64,000 nucleotides of DNA, from assembly GCA_001603005.1 (NCBI GenBank), contig LVAJ01000030.1:1-64000 (forward strand). The letters run 5' to 3'. Of this stretch, positions 23,699 through 32,072 are shown piece after piece (the first letter of the stretch is position 1; each line of letters begins with the position of its first letter). The notes beneath the pieces are model-generated. The model was not told the origin of the DNA. It ran no database searches and worked only from the letters and a program-made list of their open reading frames with translations. This DNA is from Clostridiales bacterium Firm_04. Lineage in GTDB: Bacteria; Bacillota; Clostridia; Oscillospirales; Ruminococcaceae. The position numbers were made by a program, and so were the translations under genes.

Positions 23699-24343
23699 TT
23701 ACTCTGATTTTTCGTCCGCATCGGGCTGCGGCTTCTCCGTGACCTGCTCCTTGCGGAAACCGATCTCCGTGCCGCTTGCAATGCGCTTCAGATTCGGGAT
23801 ATGCTTCACAATAATAATCACGCCGACAACCGCCAGCACCGCAAATTCCAGCATATCACGCGTGCGGACAAGATGCCATACCGGCACCAGCACCGCACTG
23901 CTGACCGTCGCCAGCGCGATATACCGCGTCACCAGCAGCAGAATGCCCAGCAGCACAACGCATGCCAGACACATGCGCCAGTCCGCCGCCAGCGAGAACC
24001 CCAGCAGCGAGGCAAACCCCTTGCCGCCGCGGAACTGCATCCAGAACGGGAACATGTGCCCGAGAATGACAGCTGCTCCGGTCAGAACCGGCACATGCGC
24101 ACACGATTCCGGCAAATGGATCACATGCAGCAGCAGCCAGACCGGCAGAAATGCTTTCAGAATATCGACCAGCGCCGAGGTCACCGCCGCGCCCTTGCCC
24201 ATTGTGACAAGCGCATTCGAGGCGCCCGCATTGCCCGAACCCTTCTGCCGGATATCAAAGCCTTTGCAGCGCGCGATGATCGCGGCAGTATTGATGTTTC
24301 CGAGCAGATAACCCGCCGGAATCCAGAGATAATGTAAACTCAT
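23699..24343 (-). CDS. plsY: Acyl-phosphate:glycerol-3-phosphate acyltransferase PlsY
   Basis: 214 residues with five hydrophobic segments. PlsY signatures are present: GYLLGNINTA, GSGNAGASNA, and GHMFPFWMQFRGGKGFA. It acylates glycerol-3-phosphate at the sn-1 position using acyl-phosphate, the first step of phospholipid synthesis in Gram-positives, in the inner membrane. An acidic/basic tail of about 25 residues extends the usual end. The start overlaps the stop of the upstream signalling gene by ATGA, an unusual partner for plsY. Confidence 0.94.
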   Translation of the reverse strand: MSLHYLWIPAGYLLGNINTAAIIARCKGFDIRQKGSGNAGASNALVTMGKGAAVTSALVDILKAFLPVWLLLHVIHLPESCAHVPVLTGAAVILGHMFPFWMQFRGGKGFASLLGFSLAADWRMCLACVVLLGILLLVTRYIALATVSSAVLVPVWHLVRTRDMLEFAVLAVVGVIIIVKHIPNLKRIASGTEIGFRKEQVTEKPQPDADEKSE

Positions 24344-27300
24344 TGATTGATAGCCACCTTGCTTGCGCCGCCGGTATGTACACAGTGCGAAGGATCGGCT
24401 GCAAAATGCATCGCCTTTGCACTCTGGATCGTGACGTCCAGATCGGAATCCAGCACCAGCAGATCTGCGTCTGACTCATAGCTGCCGAAGTCCATTGCGC
24501 GCATACCCTCTGCGCGGATTTCTGCTTTACAGTGCCGCAGGCTGATGCGCGGAACCGAATCGCCGGAGCCGGCAACCAGAACATTCTGTCCGGTCACCTC
24601 GGCAAGGATCGCCGTATCCCGCAGGAACAGCTCTCCGCCGCCCGTGCGCGAGCCGATGCAGCAGACCGTCGTGCCGGAGCCGCGGAAGCTCAGGCTCGCC
24701 GTATTGCAGCGCACCTTTGCAAAGCCCTCGTCCGTGCCGATCGCAACACTGTTTGCCATTCGGAGCGTGAAATCTGCTTCACAGCCGGAAAGCGCAAGCT
24801 CCGCGCCGCCGTCCAGCGTACCGATGCCGACACCGGTCTTGCCGCTCATCTCAAAGAACAGCTTTGTGCCGACAACTGAAATTTTCTGTCCCTTGCCGAG
24901 TCCGGAGCCGATGCCGACGCACTGATTGCCGTTCGAGAGGATATTCAGGCAGCCGGCAAGGTCAATGGTGATATCACCGCAGACAAAATCCGGATCATGC
25001 CCGATGACGAACGCCTTCGTGTCATCCGCGCGGATGCTGAGATTGCCCTTTCCGGTGAGGCGGAGCGAGCTGGTCTCCGGCACAAGGATGCCGCCGGTAT
25101 CCATGCGGTTGTCGCCGACAAATTCCAGTGTCACATGCGTATTCTTGCCGAGCGTGATCGCCGGCGAGACGATCTGCTGCGGCGCACAGAAACGCGTCGT
25201 GCGCAGGATGATGTGGCAGTCGGTATCGTCCTTGATCTTGATATGGATGCCGCTTGCCTCATTGAAATCGCCGATGATCTCAAGCTCCGGCTGCGAAACG
25301 AGCAGGTCTGTATAATGCTCCGCATCGAGCTTGGAAAGATGAATGATCTCCTCACCGGAGAGCATATAGGTCTTCTGCATGATCTGCTTTGCGGCACTCG
25401 CGCTGAACTTGACGATCATCGCGGCAATGCGGTCGGGGATCGTTTCGAGCGGGACGGCATTCGGCACAGATGTAAAATTGCCCTGAATGAGATCCGCACC
25501 GAAGCGGATGACGGCGCGCAGCTCCTCGGCGGTCTCAACGCCTTCCGCCAGCGCCATGAAGCCGTTCGCATGTGCAAATTCGATGATATTCGTCACGAAA
25601 TGCTGCTTTTTCGGCTCCTCGTGGATATTGGTGATGAGTCCGCGGTCGATCTTGACATAATTCGGCGAATATTTCAGCAGATTCGTCACATTGGAATAGC
25701 CCGTGCCGTAATCGTCAACGGCGATATCCATGCCGTTCGCCTGACAGCGCGCCTGAATCATGCGCAGCTCCTCGCCCTCGGTCTCCGCCTGCTCGGTGAA
25801 CTCCACGACCAGCTGTGAGAGCAGCTCGCCGTATTGCGCCTGCAATTTGGAGAAATCCGTATCGTTGAGGAAATGACCGGGGATGCTGTTGATGAAAATA
25901 TGTCTGTCGCGGAATTTATCGCGGGACGCCGCGACATATTTCAGCACATTATTATAGGTCAGCCACTCGATCTCATAGAGCCGGTTCGTGCTCGCGGCAT
26001 GCGCGATCAGTGCCAGCGGCGAGACCTTCATGCCCGCGCCGGTGCGCATCAGCGCTTCATAGGCAACGATCTGCCCGTTCTTCGCGCTGACGATCGGCTG
26101 GAAGAAATAGCTGAGCAGGTTCTCATTGAGGATGCGGTCCATCTGGGCGACGTCCTCCTCGGAGATCTCCGGCTTTTCCTCCGGCGACGTCCGGTTGTGG
26201 ATGCGCTGCTCATCCTTCAGCGTGATCGCCTCATTCAGCAGCGAATCGAGCGACATATGGTCGGTGACCTCCGCGGAGACCTTTCCGACCGAAATTTCCA
26301 GCGTATAGCTCTTGCCGGAAACCTGATTATAGCTGATCATTCTGCGCCGCAGCACGCTGATGAGCGCTTCCGCGGTGTTCATGTGGGTATCGGTATCGAA
26401 GAACGAAATGAGGAACTCATCGCCGCCGACGCGCGCCGCAAGTGCTGCGCTGTCGATGCTGTCGCTGATCGCATTGGCAAGGCTGAGCAATGCCTGATCG
26501 CCCTCGCTCCTGCCGAAAATGCTGTTGATCTGCCGCAGACGGTTCAGTCCGATCACGATCATGATGAGATGCTGTCCGGCATGATTCTCCGAATGGACGC
26601 GTTCGCCGAGCATCTTCATGACGCCGTGCATATTGAGCATACCGGTCAACGAATCGCGGATCCGCGCGGCGACCAGCTTTTCGTTCATGGACTGCAGGCG
26701 GGATGTAGACAGGCTGCATCCGATGACATTGCCGGCAGTATGGATGAACTTCGGGAGCTTGAAGCATTCCTCGTCCATATTGCTGCCGTAGTAGGCATAA
26801 TAGCCGTAGACCTCGCCCTGCATATAGATCGAATTGACAAGAACCGTCCTGCCCGCCGCGATGACCTCTTTGAGATTCGGGATCAGGTTGGCGCGCGGGA
26901 TCATCAGGAACTGCTTTTCGTACTGCTTCTGCATGACCGTGCTCATCAGCTCGGATGCATCCGCGAACTGCCGCAGACTGCTGTCGGTCAGCTCCGCGCA
27001 GAGCGAATCGCGCAGGCAGAGATACGAGTTCTCCGGAATCCGTCCGGACATGACGTCGAGATAGTCGATGACGTTCGGGGATTTGCGTTCGAGCATGCCG
27101 CCGAGCAGCGAATGCTCCTCCGATTCCTGACTGATGCAGAGCTGCAGCTTGTGCCAGAGTGCGCGGATCGCTTCATTCTGATCGCGGTGCTCGGTCACGC
27201 AGCAGCCGCAGGATTCGGAAATGTGCAGGAGCGGCTCAACACGGAGCATTTCCGGCACATCCTCGCCGCTGAGGATCATTTCCGCGGTATCGCATGCCGC

Positions 27301-28065
27301 CGCACTGAGCTTTGCATAGTCCTTGCGGCAGGTGGTCAGGCGCGGGGAATGGAACTGCTCCATCACAATGCCGTCCGAGCCGGTGACGATCACATCCTCC
27401 GGCACGCGCAGACCGTGCCTGCGCAGAACGGCGCATACCGCGATCGCCATTTCGTCGCTGGCGCAGACGATCGCGTCGGGTGTATCATAGGAAAGGAAGC
27501 TTTCCGCGATGCCGTCGGCGCGGCGCTCCTGATAATTGCCGTAGCCGAGGCGCTCCTCATCAAACGGGAGATGATGCCGGCGCAGTGCCGCCTTATATGA
27601 CGAGACCATGCTTTCGGAGCCGTAATGCCCGCGAATGCCGGTCAGCAGATCGACCTTTTTGCAGCGGTGCGTGCCGAACACATGCTCCAGCAGATCGCCG
27701 AATGCCTGATCGGAATAGGAATAGACAGACGGGACTCCGTCCATCACGCCGTCATAGCTGAGCAGCGGCGTCCGGTGCTCCTTGGCGATCGCCGCGATCA
27801 TATCCGAAACAATGCGGTTGCCGATCGTTTCGTGCATCACAACGACCAGATCCGTATACTGAAACGGGATCAGGTCAAAGACGCTGGCGCAGCTTGCCTC
27901 CGTCAGCGTGCTGGGGTGCGTATTGGTATCGAAGCCGGAGTTGAACACGAGCACGCCGTAGCCGCGGGAATGCGCCTCCCGCACAAATGCGCGCACACTT
28001 TCGTAGATCTCCGGATTCTGGATCCGGGACGTACAGAGCGCGAACAGCGGACGGTCATTCAGCAT
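24340..28065 (-). CDS. LacI-like sensor / GGDEF / EAL protein with C-terminal beta-repeat domain
   Basis: 1241 residues with no signal peptide or membrane segment. 1-290 resembles the sugar-binding domain of LacI/GalR regulators (GYGVLVFNSG, DAIVCASDEMAIAV, VIVTGSDG) but has no helix-turn-helix. 300-460 is a linker or sensor. 465-610 is a GGDEF domain with GGDEF at 547-551; the usual metal Asp of the LDIDxFK motif appears to be Gly/Asn (GLNRLRQIN), so cyclase activity is uncertain. 640-880 is an EAL domain with its key motifs EAL, EFTE, DDYGTG, KIDRG and EGVET. About 950-1241 is a Gly-rich series of beta-strand-like repeats suggestive of a beta-helix. It likely controls c-di-GMP in response to a cytosolic ligand. 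Start: AAAGGGGGG. Confidence 0.88.
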   Translation of the reverse strand: MLNDRPLFALCTSRIQNPEIYESVRAFVREAHSRGYGVLVFNSGFDTNTHPSTLTEASCASVFDLIPFQYTDLVVVMHETIGNRIVSDMIAAIAKEHRTPLLSYDGVMDGVPSVYSYSDQAFGDLLEHVFGTHRCKKVDLLTGIRGHYGSESMVSSYKAALRRHHLPFDEERLGYGNYQERRADGIAESFLSYDTPDAIVCASDEMAIAVCAVLRRHGLRVPEDVIVTGSDGIVMEQFHSPRLTTCRKDYAKLSAAACDTAEMILSGEDVPEMLRVEPLLHISESCGCCVTEHRDQNEAIRALWHKLQLCISQESEEHSLLGGMLERKSPNVIDYLDVMSGRIPENSYLCLRDSLCAELTDSSLRQFADASELMSTVMQKQYEKQFLMIPRANLIPNLKEVIAAGRTVLVNSIYMQGEVYGYYAYYGSNMDEECFKLPKFIHTAGNVIGCSLSTSRLQSMNEKLVAARIRDSLTGMLNMHGVMKMLGERVHSENHAGQHLIMIVIGLNRLRQINSIFGRSEGDQALLSLANAISDSIDSAALAARVGGDEFLISFFDTDTHMNTAEALISVLRRRMISYNQVSGKSYTLEISVGKVSAEVTDHMSLDSLLNEAITLKDEQRIHNRTSPEEKPEISEEDVAQMDRILNENLLSYFFQPIVSAKNGQIVAYEALMRTGAGMKVSPLALIAHAASTNRLYEIEWLTYNNVLKYVAASRDKFRDRHIFINSIPGHFLNDTDFSKLQAQYGELLSQLVVEFTEQAETEGEELRMIQARCQANGMDIAVDDYGTGYSNVTNLLKYSPNYVKIDRGLITNIHEEPKKQHFVTNIIEFAHANGFMALAEGVETAEELRAVIRFGADLIQGNFTSVPNAVPLETIPDRIAAMIVKFSASAAKQIMQKTYMLSGEEIIHLSKLDAEHYTDLLVSQPELEIIGDFNEASGIHIKIKDDTDCHIILRTTRFCAPQQIVSPAITLGKNTHVTLEFVGDNRMDTGGILVPETSSLRLTGKGNLSIRADDTKAFVIGHDPDFVCGDITIDLAGCLNILSNGNQCVGIGSGLGKGQKISVVGTKLFFEMSGKTGVGIGTLDGGAELALSGCEADFTLRMANSVAIGTDEGFAKVRCNTASLSFRGSGTTVCCIGSRTGGGELFLRDTAILAEVTGQNVLVAGSGDSVPRISLRHCKAEIRAEGMRAMDFGSYESDADLLVLDSDLDVTIQSAKAMHFAADPSHCVHTGGASKVAINQ

Positions 28066-28127
28066 CAGGAATCCCCCCTTTCTCCCGAATGTATGGAATA
28101 CACTTCCGCATACTGATAGTTATATTT

Positions 28128-28156
28128 ATTTTATCATAGTCGCACGTATTTGTCAA
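28128..28156 (-). promoter_or_regulatory. Promoter of the GGDEF/EAL gene and plsY
   Basis: TTGACA, 17 bp, TAAAAT with a TG extension on the minus strand. Confidence 0.8.
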
Positions 28157-28290
28157 TGGGAAAACCGTGATTCTCGCTGAAAAAGCATGCGGTTTCGGGA
28201 ATCGTTCTGTGATTTCGGCATTTTGCACGATACTGACCGGATCCGCTTTGTTCATCATTTCTTTTTTTGCAGATGAAACTGCATCAATCG

Positions 28291-28319
28291 TTGACAATTC
28301 CGGTTTTCTATGCTACAAT
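28291..28319 (+). promoter_or_regulatory. Promoter of the PHP-like gene
   Basis: TTGACA (28291-28296), 17 bp, TACAAT (28314-28319) with a TG extension. Confidence 0.85.
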
Positions 28320-28375
28320 ATAGTACAGAAACCGCATGAAAAGCAGATTTGTTCAGAGGGGGGCAATGCTGCATC

Positions 28376-29098
28376 ATGAATTATTATGTGGATATCCATT
28401 CCAATCTGCTGCCGGAGCTCGCCGGCCTCGGCAACCGTCCGATGACGGAAACCGAAGCTGCTGCGCGGATCTCCGAGCTGCAGGAAAGCAATATCAAGCA
28501 GGCAGTTGCCGCGCCGTATTTCGATCCGGCGGCAATGCCGGCAGAGGATTTTCTTGCGCTGCGCGATGCAAAGCTTGCGGCGCTTTCGGAGACTGCACCC
28601 CCGATGCGGATCGTCGGCGGCGCGGTGCTCCCGTTCAGCTACTGCCTTGCACATGCGCGGGCGCTGCAGCCGTTTGCGGTGGGGGGATCGTCCTATTTTC
28701 TGATCGACCTGCCTGCGGAACCGATCCGGGGCACGCTCTGCGAGGATCTGTCCAGACTGCGGATCGTCAGCGGGATGTGTCCGATCGCGGCGGATGCCGA
28801 CCGGCTGTTCGACCTCTGGACGCCGGAAGACTGGATCGCGCTGAAGCAGGCGGGGATCCTGCTGCAAATTTCCGTGAACGGACTGCTCCGGCAGGAGCAC
28901 CGGAAGCTGACGCTCTACCTGCTGGTGAATGAATATGCGCACTTCGTCGCGACGGGTTCGCGGGAAGTGGAGCAGCCGCTGCATTTTGCCGATGCAATGC
29001 GGATCCTGCAGCGGAGTCTGCCGTCGCAGAATTACCGCAGAGTCAAGAACAATGCCGGCATGCTGCTCTCCAATGCGGAACCCTCGGCATTTCTTTGA
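28376..29098 (+). CDS. Degenerate PHP protein of the CpsB/YwqE tyrosine-phosphatase type
   Basis: 240 residues resembling the PHP-domain tyrosine phosphatases that act on capsule kinases. The opening is YVDIHSNLLPELAGLG where active relatives have IDIHCHILPG, so the second metal His is Asn. Near the C-terminus YAHFVATGSREV replaces the usual SDAH metal motif. Too few metal ligands remain for normal catalysis, so a binding or regulatory role is more likely. The ATG at 28376 sits 13-14 bp after a GAGGGGGG site, a loose spacing. No capsule kinase or glycosyltransferases are adjacent. Confidence 0.65.
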   Translation: MNYYVDIHSNLLPELAGLGNRPMTETEAAARISELQESNIKQAVAAPYFDPAAMPAEDFLALRDAKLAALSETAPPMRIVGGAVLPFSYCLAHARALQPFAVGGSSYFLIDLPAEPIRGTLCEDLSRLRIVSGMCPIAADADRLFDLWTPEDWIALKQAGILLQISVNGLLRQEHRKLTLYLLVNEYAHFVATGSREVEQPLHFADAMRILQRSLPSQNYRRVKNNAGMLLSNAEPSAFL

Positions 29099-29128
29099 AA
29101 TGCAAAAATGATTCCAACAGAACAAAAC

Positions 29129-29171
29129 AGCCCCTGCGTGTGACAAGGCACGCAGGGGCATTGTGTTTTTT
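29129..29171. terminator. Bidirectional terminator
   Basis: CCCCTGCGTG/CACGCAGGGG lies between two convergent genes, with a T run on the plus side and an A-rich flank on the other. Confidence 0.85.
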
Positions 29172-29186
29172 TCGACTGATGAAATG

Positions 29187-29528
29187 CTATACCAAGCAGA
29201 ACCAATAGTCCTCATCTTTGTGATCCTGATAAAACTGTATGAGAAACGGTTTCAGCTCGTCATGGATCCGCCATGAAACATACGAGGTATCATCCCCGCC
29301 GTTGACCTGTACCCAGTCATAGATCCTGTCGAGTTCTTCGAGCACCTCCGGCATCTGGGCAACAGAAAAATGGCGGAAATACGTAAACAGCGAGATATTG
29401 CATTCGCGGATCGCCTTCATCCAGACTGCGTGCCAGACAGTTTCAAATGATACTGGAATCACCTCAACGGTCTCGTTGTCCGGATCGCTGCAGTCTTTTC
29501 CTTTGTCAATGAATAACGCAACTGACAT
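29187..29528 (-). CDS. Hypothetical protein, 113 residues
   Basis: A soluble acidic protein rich in aromatic residues (five Trp), without signal peptide or membrane segment. It ends HDELKPFLIQFYQDHKDEDYWFCLV. I do not recognise a family. The ATG follows TATAGGGGCG and the gene has its own weak promoter. It lies next to an XRE regulator operon but is transcribed separately. Confidence 0.72.
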   Translation of the reverse strand: MSVALFIDKGKDCSDPDNETVEVIPVSFETVWHAVWMKAIRECNISLFTYFRHFSVAQMPEVLEELDRIYDWVQVNGGDDTSYVSWRIHDELKPFLIQFYQDHKDEDYWFCLV

Positions 29529-29543
29529 GATATTCGCCCCTAT

Positions 29544-29572
29544 ATTATAGTAGTATCGGACGGCTCACTCAA
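29544..29572 (-). promoter_or_regulatory. Possible promoter of the 113-residue protein
   Basis: TTGAGT, 17 bp, TATAAT on the minus strand. It overlaps the end of the XRE gene. Confidence 0.6.
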
Positions 29573-29771
29573 AGGAGAACAGCTCCTCAACGGTCGTGCC
29601 GAAAACCTTTGCGATGTCCATTGCCAGCTTCAGCGAGGGGTTATACTGACCTTTTTCCAGCCGGATGATCGTCTCGCGGCGCACCCCGACCAGTTCTGCC
29701 AGTTCGCCCTGCTTCATGCCGGTTTTCGCGCGGTATTCCCGCAGCTTTGTGGTGAGATTCTGTTCCGGCAT
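29565..29771 (-). CDS. Small XRE-family transcriptional regulator
   Basis: 68 residues, essentially one Cro/C1-type helix-turn-helix domain (MKQGELAELVGVRRETIIRLEKGQYNPSLKLAMDIA), ending TTVEELFSFE as is usual for this short class. It is the last gene of a three-gene operon after two membrane proteins, with its ATG overlapping the upstream stop (TGATG). Four palindromes of identical spacing before the operon are the obvious candidate operators, which would make it an autoregulator; this is inference. Confidence 0.93.
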   Translation of the reverse strand: MPEQNLTTKLREYRAKTGMKQGELAELVGVRRETIIRLEKGQYNPSLKLAMDIAKVFGTTVEELFSFE

Positions 29772-30238
29772 CAGTCATCCTCCTCGCTGCTGTCTTTGCC
29801 CTCGACATACATGCCGATGAAGCTGTGCAGCGCGTTCAGCAGGAACATGGTCACGAAGATCCAGCCCATATGCGGCGAGAACGTCAGGACAATGTGTTTT
29901 GCACGCAGCACCGCGAAAACCGGTATCGAAAGGATCGGCAGCAGCCCCATGATCACAAAGACGAAGACGGAATTGGTCTTTGCGAGATTTGCGCGGTAAA
30001 GCTCATCCATTTTGTCATGCTCCGCGGAAAATCTGATCCGGAGTGCGCCGACCAGCAGGCAGCAGACAAGCGCCGCGATCCAGAGCAGCAGATTCGCTTT
30101 CGGCTTTTCCGTATCCGGAAACACACGCGTATCGCACACCGTCAGCACCAGCCAGAGCGCCGCGCTGAAAATTGAAAGCACCGCTTCCCGCAGATAATAC
30201 TGCCGGAACGAGAGCATTTTTGTGTTCTGTTTCATCAT
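29771..30238 (-). CDS. Four-helix membrane protein of the XRE operon (second gene)
   Basis: 155 residues with four hydrophobic segments and an acidic tail (KDSSEEDD). The first residues MMKQNTK match the MMKQNAK start of the upstream gene, and both have the same helix layout and acidic end, so they are diverged paralogues. The start overlaps the previous stop (ATGA). Membrane proteins paired with a short XRE regulator are common in Firmicutes, but no function is assigned. The first or second Met could be the start. Confidence 0.8.
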   Translation of the reverse strand: MMKQNTKMLSFRQYYLREAVLSIFSAALWLVLTVCDTRVFPDTEKPKANLLLWIAALVCCLLVGALRIRFSAEHDKMDELYRANLAKTNSVFVFVIMGLLPILSIPVFAVLRAKHIVLTFSPHMGWIFVTMFLLNALHSFIGMYVEGKDSSEEDD

Positions 30239-30714
30239 GCATCCTCCTCATCTTCTGCTGCCGTGCTGCTGCGGTCGATCACGAGAAAGCATGCGGACGT
30301 GACCGCCGCATACAGCGTCGCGATGCAGCCGAGGCACAGCAGAAACGAAAGTGCCGTGAATGTGACCGTGACCGGCTTGCCGAACAGCAGCCAGCAGACC
30401 GCTGCCAATGCCGCCGCGATCAGCAAAATCGTGCCCGACCATCTGCGGGCGGTGTTCATGTTCGTCATGGCGAGCTCATCCGCCGGCTCGATGCGTCTGC
30501 CGTTGGTGATCGCGTAAAAGATGACGGGGAAGGCTGCCGCCGCGAGGATAAACAGCACGGAAAGGATCCGCTGCACCGTCCGGCTCTGTCCGGAGAGCAT
30601 GGCGTATGCCGTCAGCAGCATGGTCAGGCTGATCGCGCCGCAGCCTGCGGTCAGGCAGATGTGGAGTTTGCGCAGCGGAACCGCCGCAGATCGTTTTGCA
30701 TTCTGTTTCATCAT
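30235..30714 (-). CDS. Four-helix membrane protein of the XRE operon (first gene)
   Basis: 159 residues: a basic N-terminus, two pairs of hydrophobic segments separated by a polar loop (NGRRIEPADELAMTNMNTARR), and an acidic C-terminal tail (TAAEDEEDA). Paralogous in layout to the next gene. The ATG at 30714 is set by CAAGGAGAT 7-8 bp upstream; the longer frame runs through the operator region. First gene of the operon. Confidence 0.8.
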   Translation of the reverse strand: MMKQNAKRSAAVPLRKLHICLTAGCGAISLTMLLTAYAMLSGQSRTVQRILSVLFILAAAAFPVIFYAITNGRRIEPADELAMTNMNTARRWSGTILLIAAALAAVCWLLFGKPVTVTFTALSFLLCLGCIATLYAAVTSACFLVIDRSSTAAEDEEDA

Positions 30715-30731
30715 GATATCTCCTTGCTTGG

Positions 30732-30848
30732 GTGATGTATTTCTCACCTCTTGTGACAAGTATATCACATGTTATCACGGAAGTCAAGCGAAAAAGTGAC
30801 AAATGCATCACTTTTGTACAGTCGCACAAGATGTGATACATTTGTCAC
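30732..30848. promoter_or_regulatory. Four GTGA-N8-TCAC operator palindromes
   Basis: Sites at 30732-30747, 30753-30768, 30796-30811 and 30833-30848 each have GTGA, exactly 8 bases, TCAC. The inner bases are also alike (GTGACAAGTATATCAC, GTGACAAATGCATCAC, GTGATACATTTGTCAC). One covers the -10 box, one lies downstream of the transcription start, and two lie upstream of the -35. Confidence 0.85.
30759..30787 (-). promoter_or_regulatory. Promoter of the membrane-protein/XRE operon
   Basis: TTGACT, 17 bp, TATACT with TGTGA upstream on the minus strand. The -10 lies inside the second palindrome. Confidence 0.82.
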
Positions 30849-30899
30849 TTCGCGTTTGGATATTTTGCATATTCCGCAGCGTTTTGCGGGACACGGCTT

Positions 30900-31378
30900 T
30901 TCACCATTCATTTTTATGGTGTACATCGGAATGCGTGCAGGATTTGTGCATGCCGATTTTGCATGTTGCGTTTGGATGTCGGATGCATGTCCGTTTGTAT
31001 GTCCTTAAAGATGTATCCGCTTCGCGGATATTATTTAGAATGGAGAAAGCTGCCCCTTTGAAAAGGGGGGCTTTCTCCAAGCCTCTTTCTTCCCGAAATT
31101 GAACGCGGGGGAATTTCGCCCGTTGCGACGGGCGACGAGGGCGCTGCCCTCGACCTGCGAGCTTTTTGAAAAAAGCTCGACCAAAAACTTTAATCCTGTG
31201 CGCGCCGGTTACGCTTGCGAGGACTTGTCTGCGCGTTCTTGTTCCGTCTGTGGGGCGCAGTGCTGGGAGCAGTTACGCCACAGAAGCCGCGTCTAGCGGC
31301 GTGTACCGCGAATGCTGGGAGAACCACGCTGCCGGCTCCCGGAGGGATATGCCAGCGGGGGCTCCCCGCCCCGCCCGC
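30900..31378 (-). repeat. Composite hairpin-chain repeat A-linker-B-array, copy 3 (inverted)
   Basis: Minus-strand order: module A (31267-31378), linker, B (31010-31190), array (30900-31008). B hairpins read CGAGCTTTT...AAAAGCTCG (an A-T pair of copies 1 and 2 replaced by G-C), CGAGGGC/GCCCTCG, CGCCCGT-CGCA-ACGGGCG, GGAGAAAGC/GCTTTCTCC with an extra inner hairpin where other copies have GGGGACTT/AAGTCCCC, and ATCCGC/GCGGAT. Confidence 0.85.
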
Positions 31379-31381
31379 CTA

Positions 31382-31819
31382 TTAGATGCAGTAGTCGTCG
31401 CCGACTTCTTCGACGGTGTGGTCAATGATGTCCTGCAGCGTGATGCTGTTCAGATAATCCGTGACCGCCTTCGAGAGCCCCTGCCACACAAAAAGCGTCG
31501 CGCAGGACTCCGCCCGCGGGCACTCATTGACATCGTATTCCAGACAGGAGACCGGCACAAGACTGCCCTCTGTCGCACGCAGTACATCCCCGACCGTGCA
31601 CTCCCGCGGCGATTTCGCAAGCATGTAGCCGCCCTTGTTGCCGCGGTTTGTGCGCAGGATCCCGCTCTTGTTCAGCATCGGAACGATCTGCTCCAGATAT
31701 TTCTTGGAGATGCCCTGATTCTCCGAGATCTCCTTCAAAGATACGAACCCCTCATCCTGATGCATCGCGAGCTCGATCAGCATTCGCAGCGCGTATCTGC
31801 CCTTTGTTGAAATTTTCAT
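31382..31819 (-). CDS. Rrf2-family regulator, IscR-like
   Basis: 145 residues. The N-terminal winged helix is typical of Rrf2 (MKISTKGRYALRMLIELA, then ISKKYLEQIVPMLNKSGIL and RGNKGGYMLA). Three cysteines, Cys92, Cys100 and Cys106 (SCLEYDVNECPRAESC), fit an Fe-S-binding site as in IscR/RsrR-type sensors, with a seven-residue gap between the first two. It probably represses or activates Fe-S or sulphur genes. It is divergent from an aminotransferase gene, with 253 bp and both promoters between. No iscS/iscU is adjacent. The start follows GAAAGGAG. Confidence 0.9.
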   Translation of the reverse strand: MKISTKGRYALRMLIELAMHQDEGFVSLKEISENQGISKKYLEQIVPMLNKSGILRTNRGNKGGYMLAKSPRECTVGDVLRATEGSLVPVSCLEYDVNECPRAESCATLFVWQGLSKAVTDYLNSITLQDIIDHTVEEVGDDYCI

Positions 31820-31856
31820 GCTGTTCTCCTTTCTTGCAGGCACACGTTCTGTTTTT

Positions 31857-31885
31857 ATTATACCATATCCGACACGTAGTTTCAA
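31857..31885 (-). promoter_or_regulatory. Promoter of the Rrf2 regulator
   Basis: TTGAAA, 17 bp, TATAAT with ATGG upstream on the minus strand. Confidence 0.82.
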
Positions 31886-31991
31886 GTGCATGACCTATGG
31901 GCAATTCCACGTTTTTTTGCGGAAAATCGGACGCTCCGCTTCGCAATTCATACAAAATCGGTATGCAAACAGGGAAATTTCAAAAATCGCC

Positions 31992-32020
31992 TTGACAAAG
32001 TACGCTTCCTGTGTTATAGT
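31992..32020 (+). promoter_or_regulatory. Promoter of the aminotransferase
   Basis: TTGACA (31992-31997), 17 bp, TATAGT (32015-32020) with TGTGT upstream. Confidence 0.82.
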
Positions 32021-32072
32021 ATTACATAGTATGTCTACGAAAAGAATAGGTTTATTATCAGGAGGAGCTTTT

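Noticed and set aside
29187..30714. A toxin-antitoxin system formed by the 113-residue protein and the XRE regulator
   Set aside because: They have separate promoters. The XRE gene is the tail of a membrane-protein operon, and the 113-residue protein shows no toxin motif.
31099..31810. Plus-strand frames across the Rrf2 gene
   Set aside because: They start in a repeat and are antisense to a clear Rrf2-family gene with a promoter and ribosome site.
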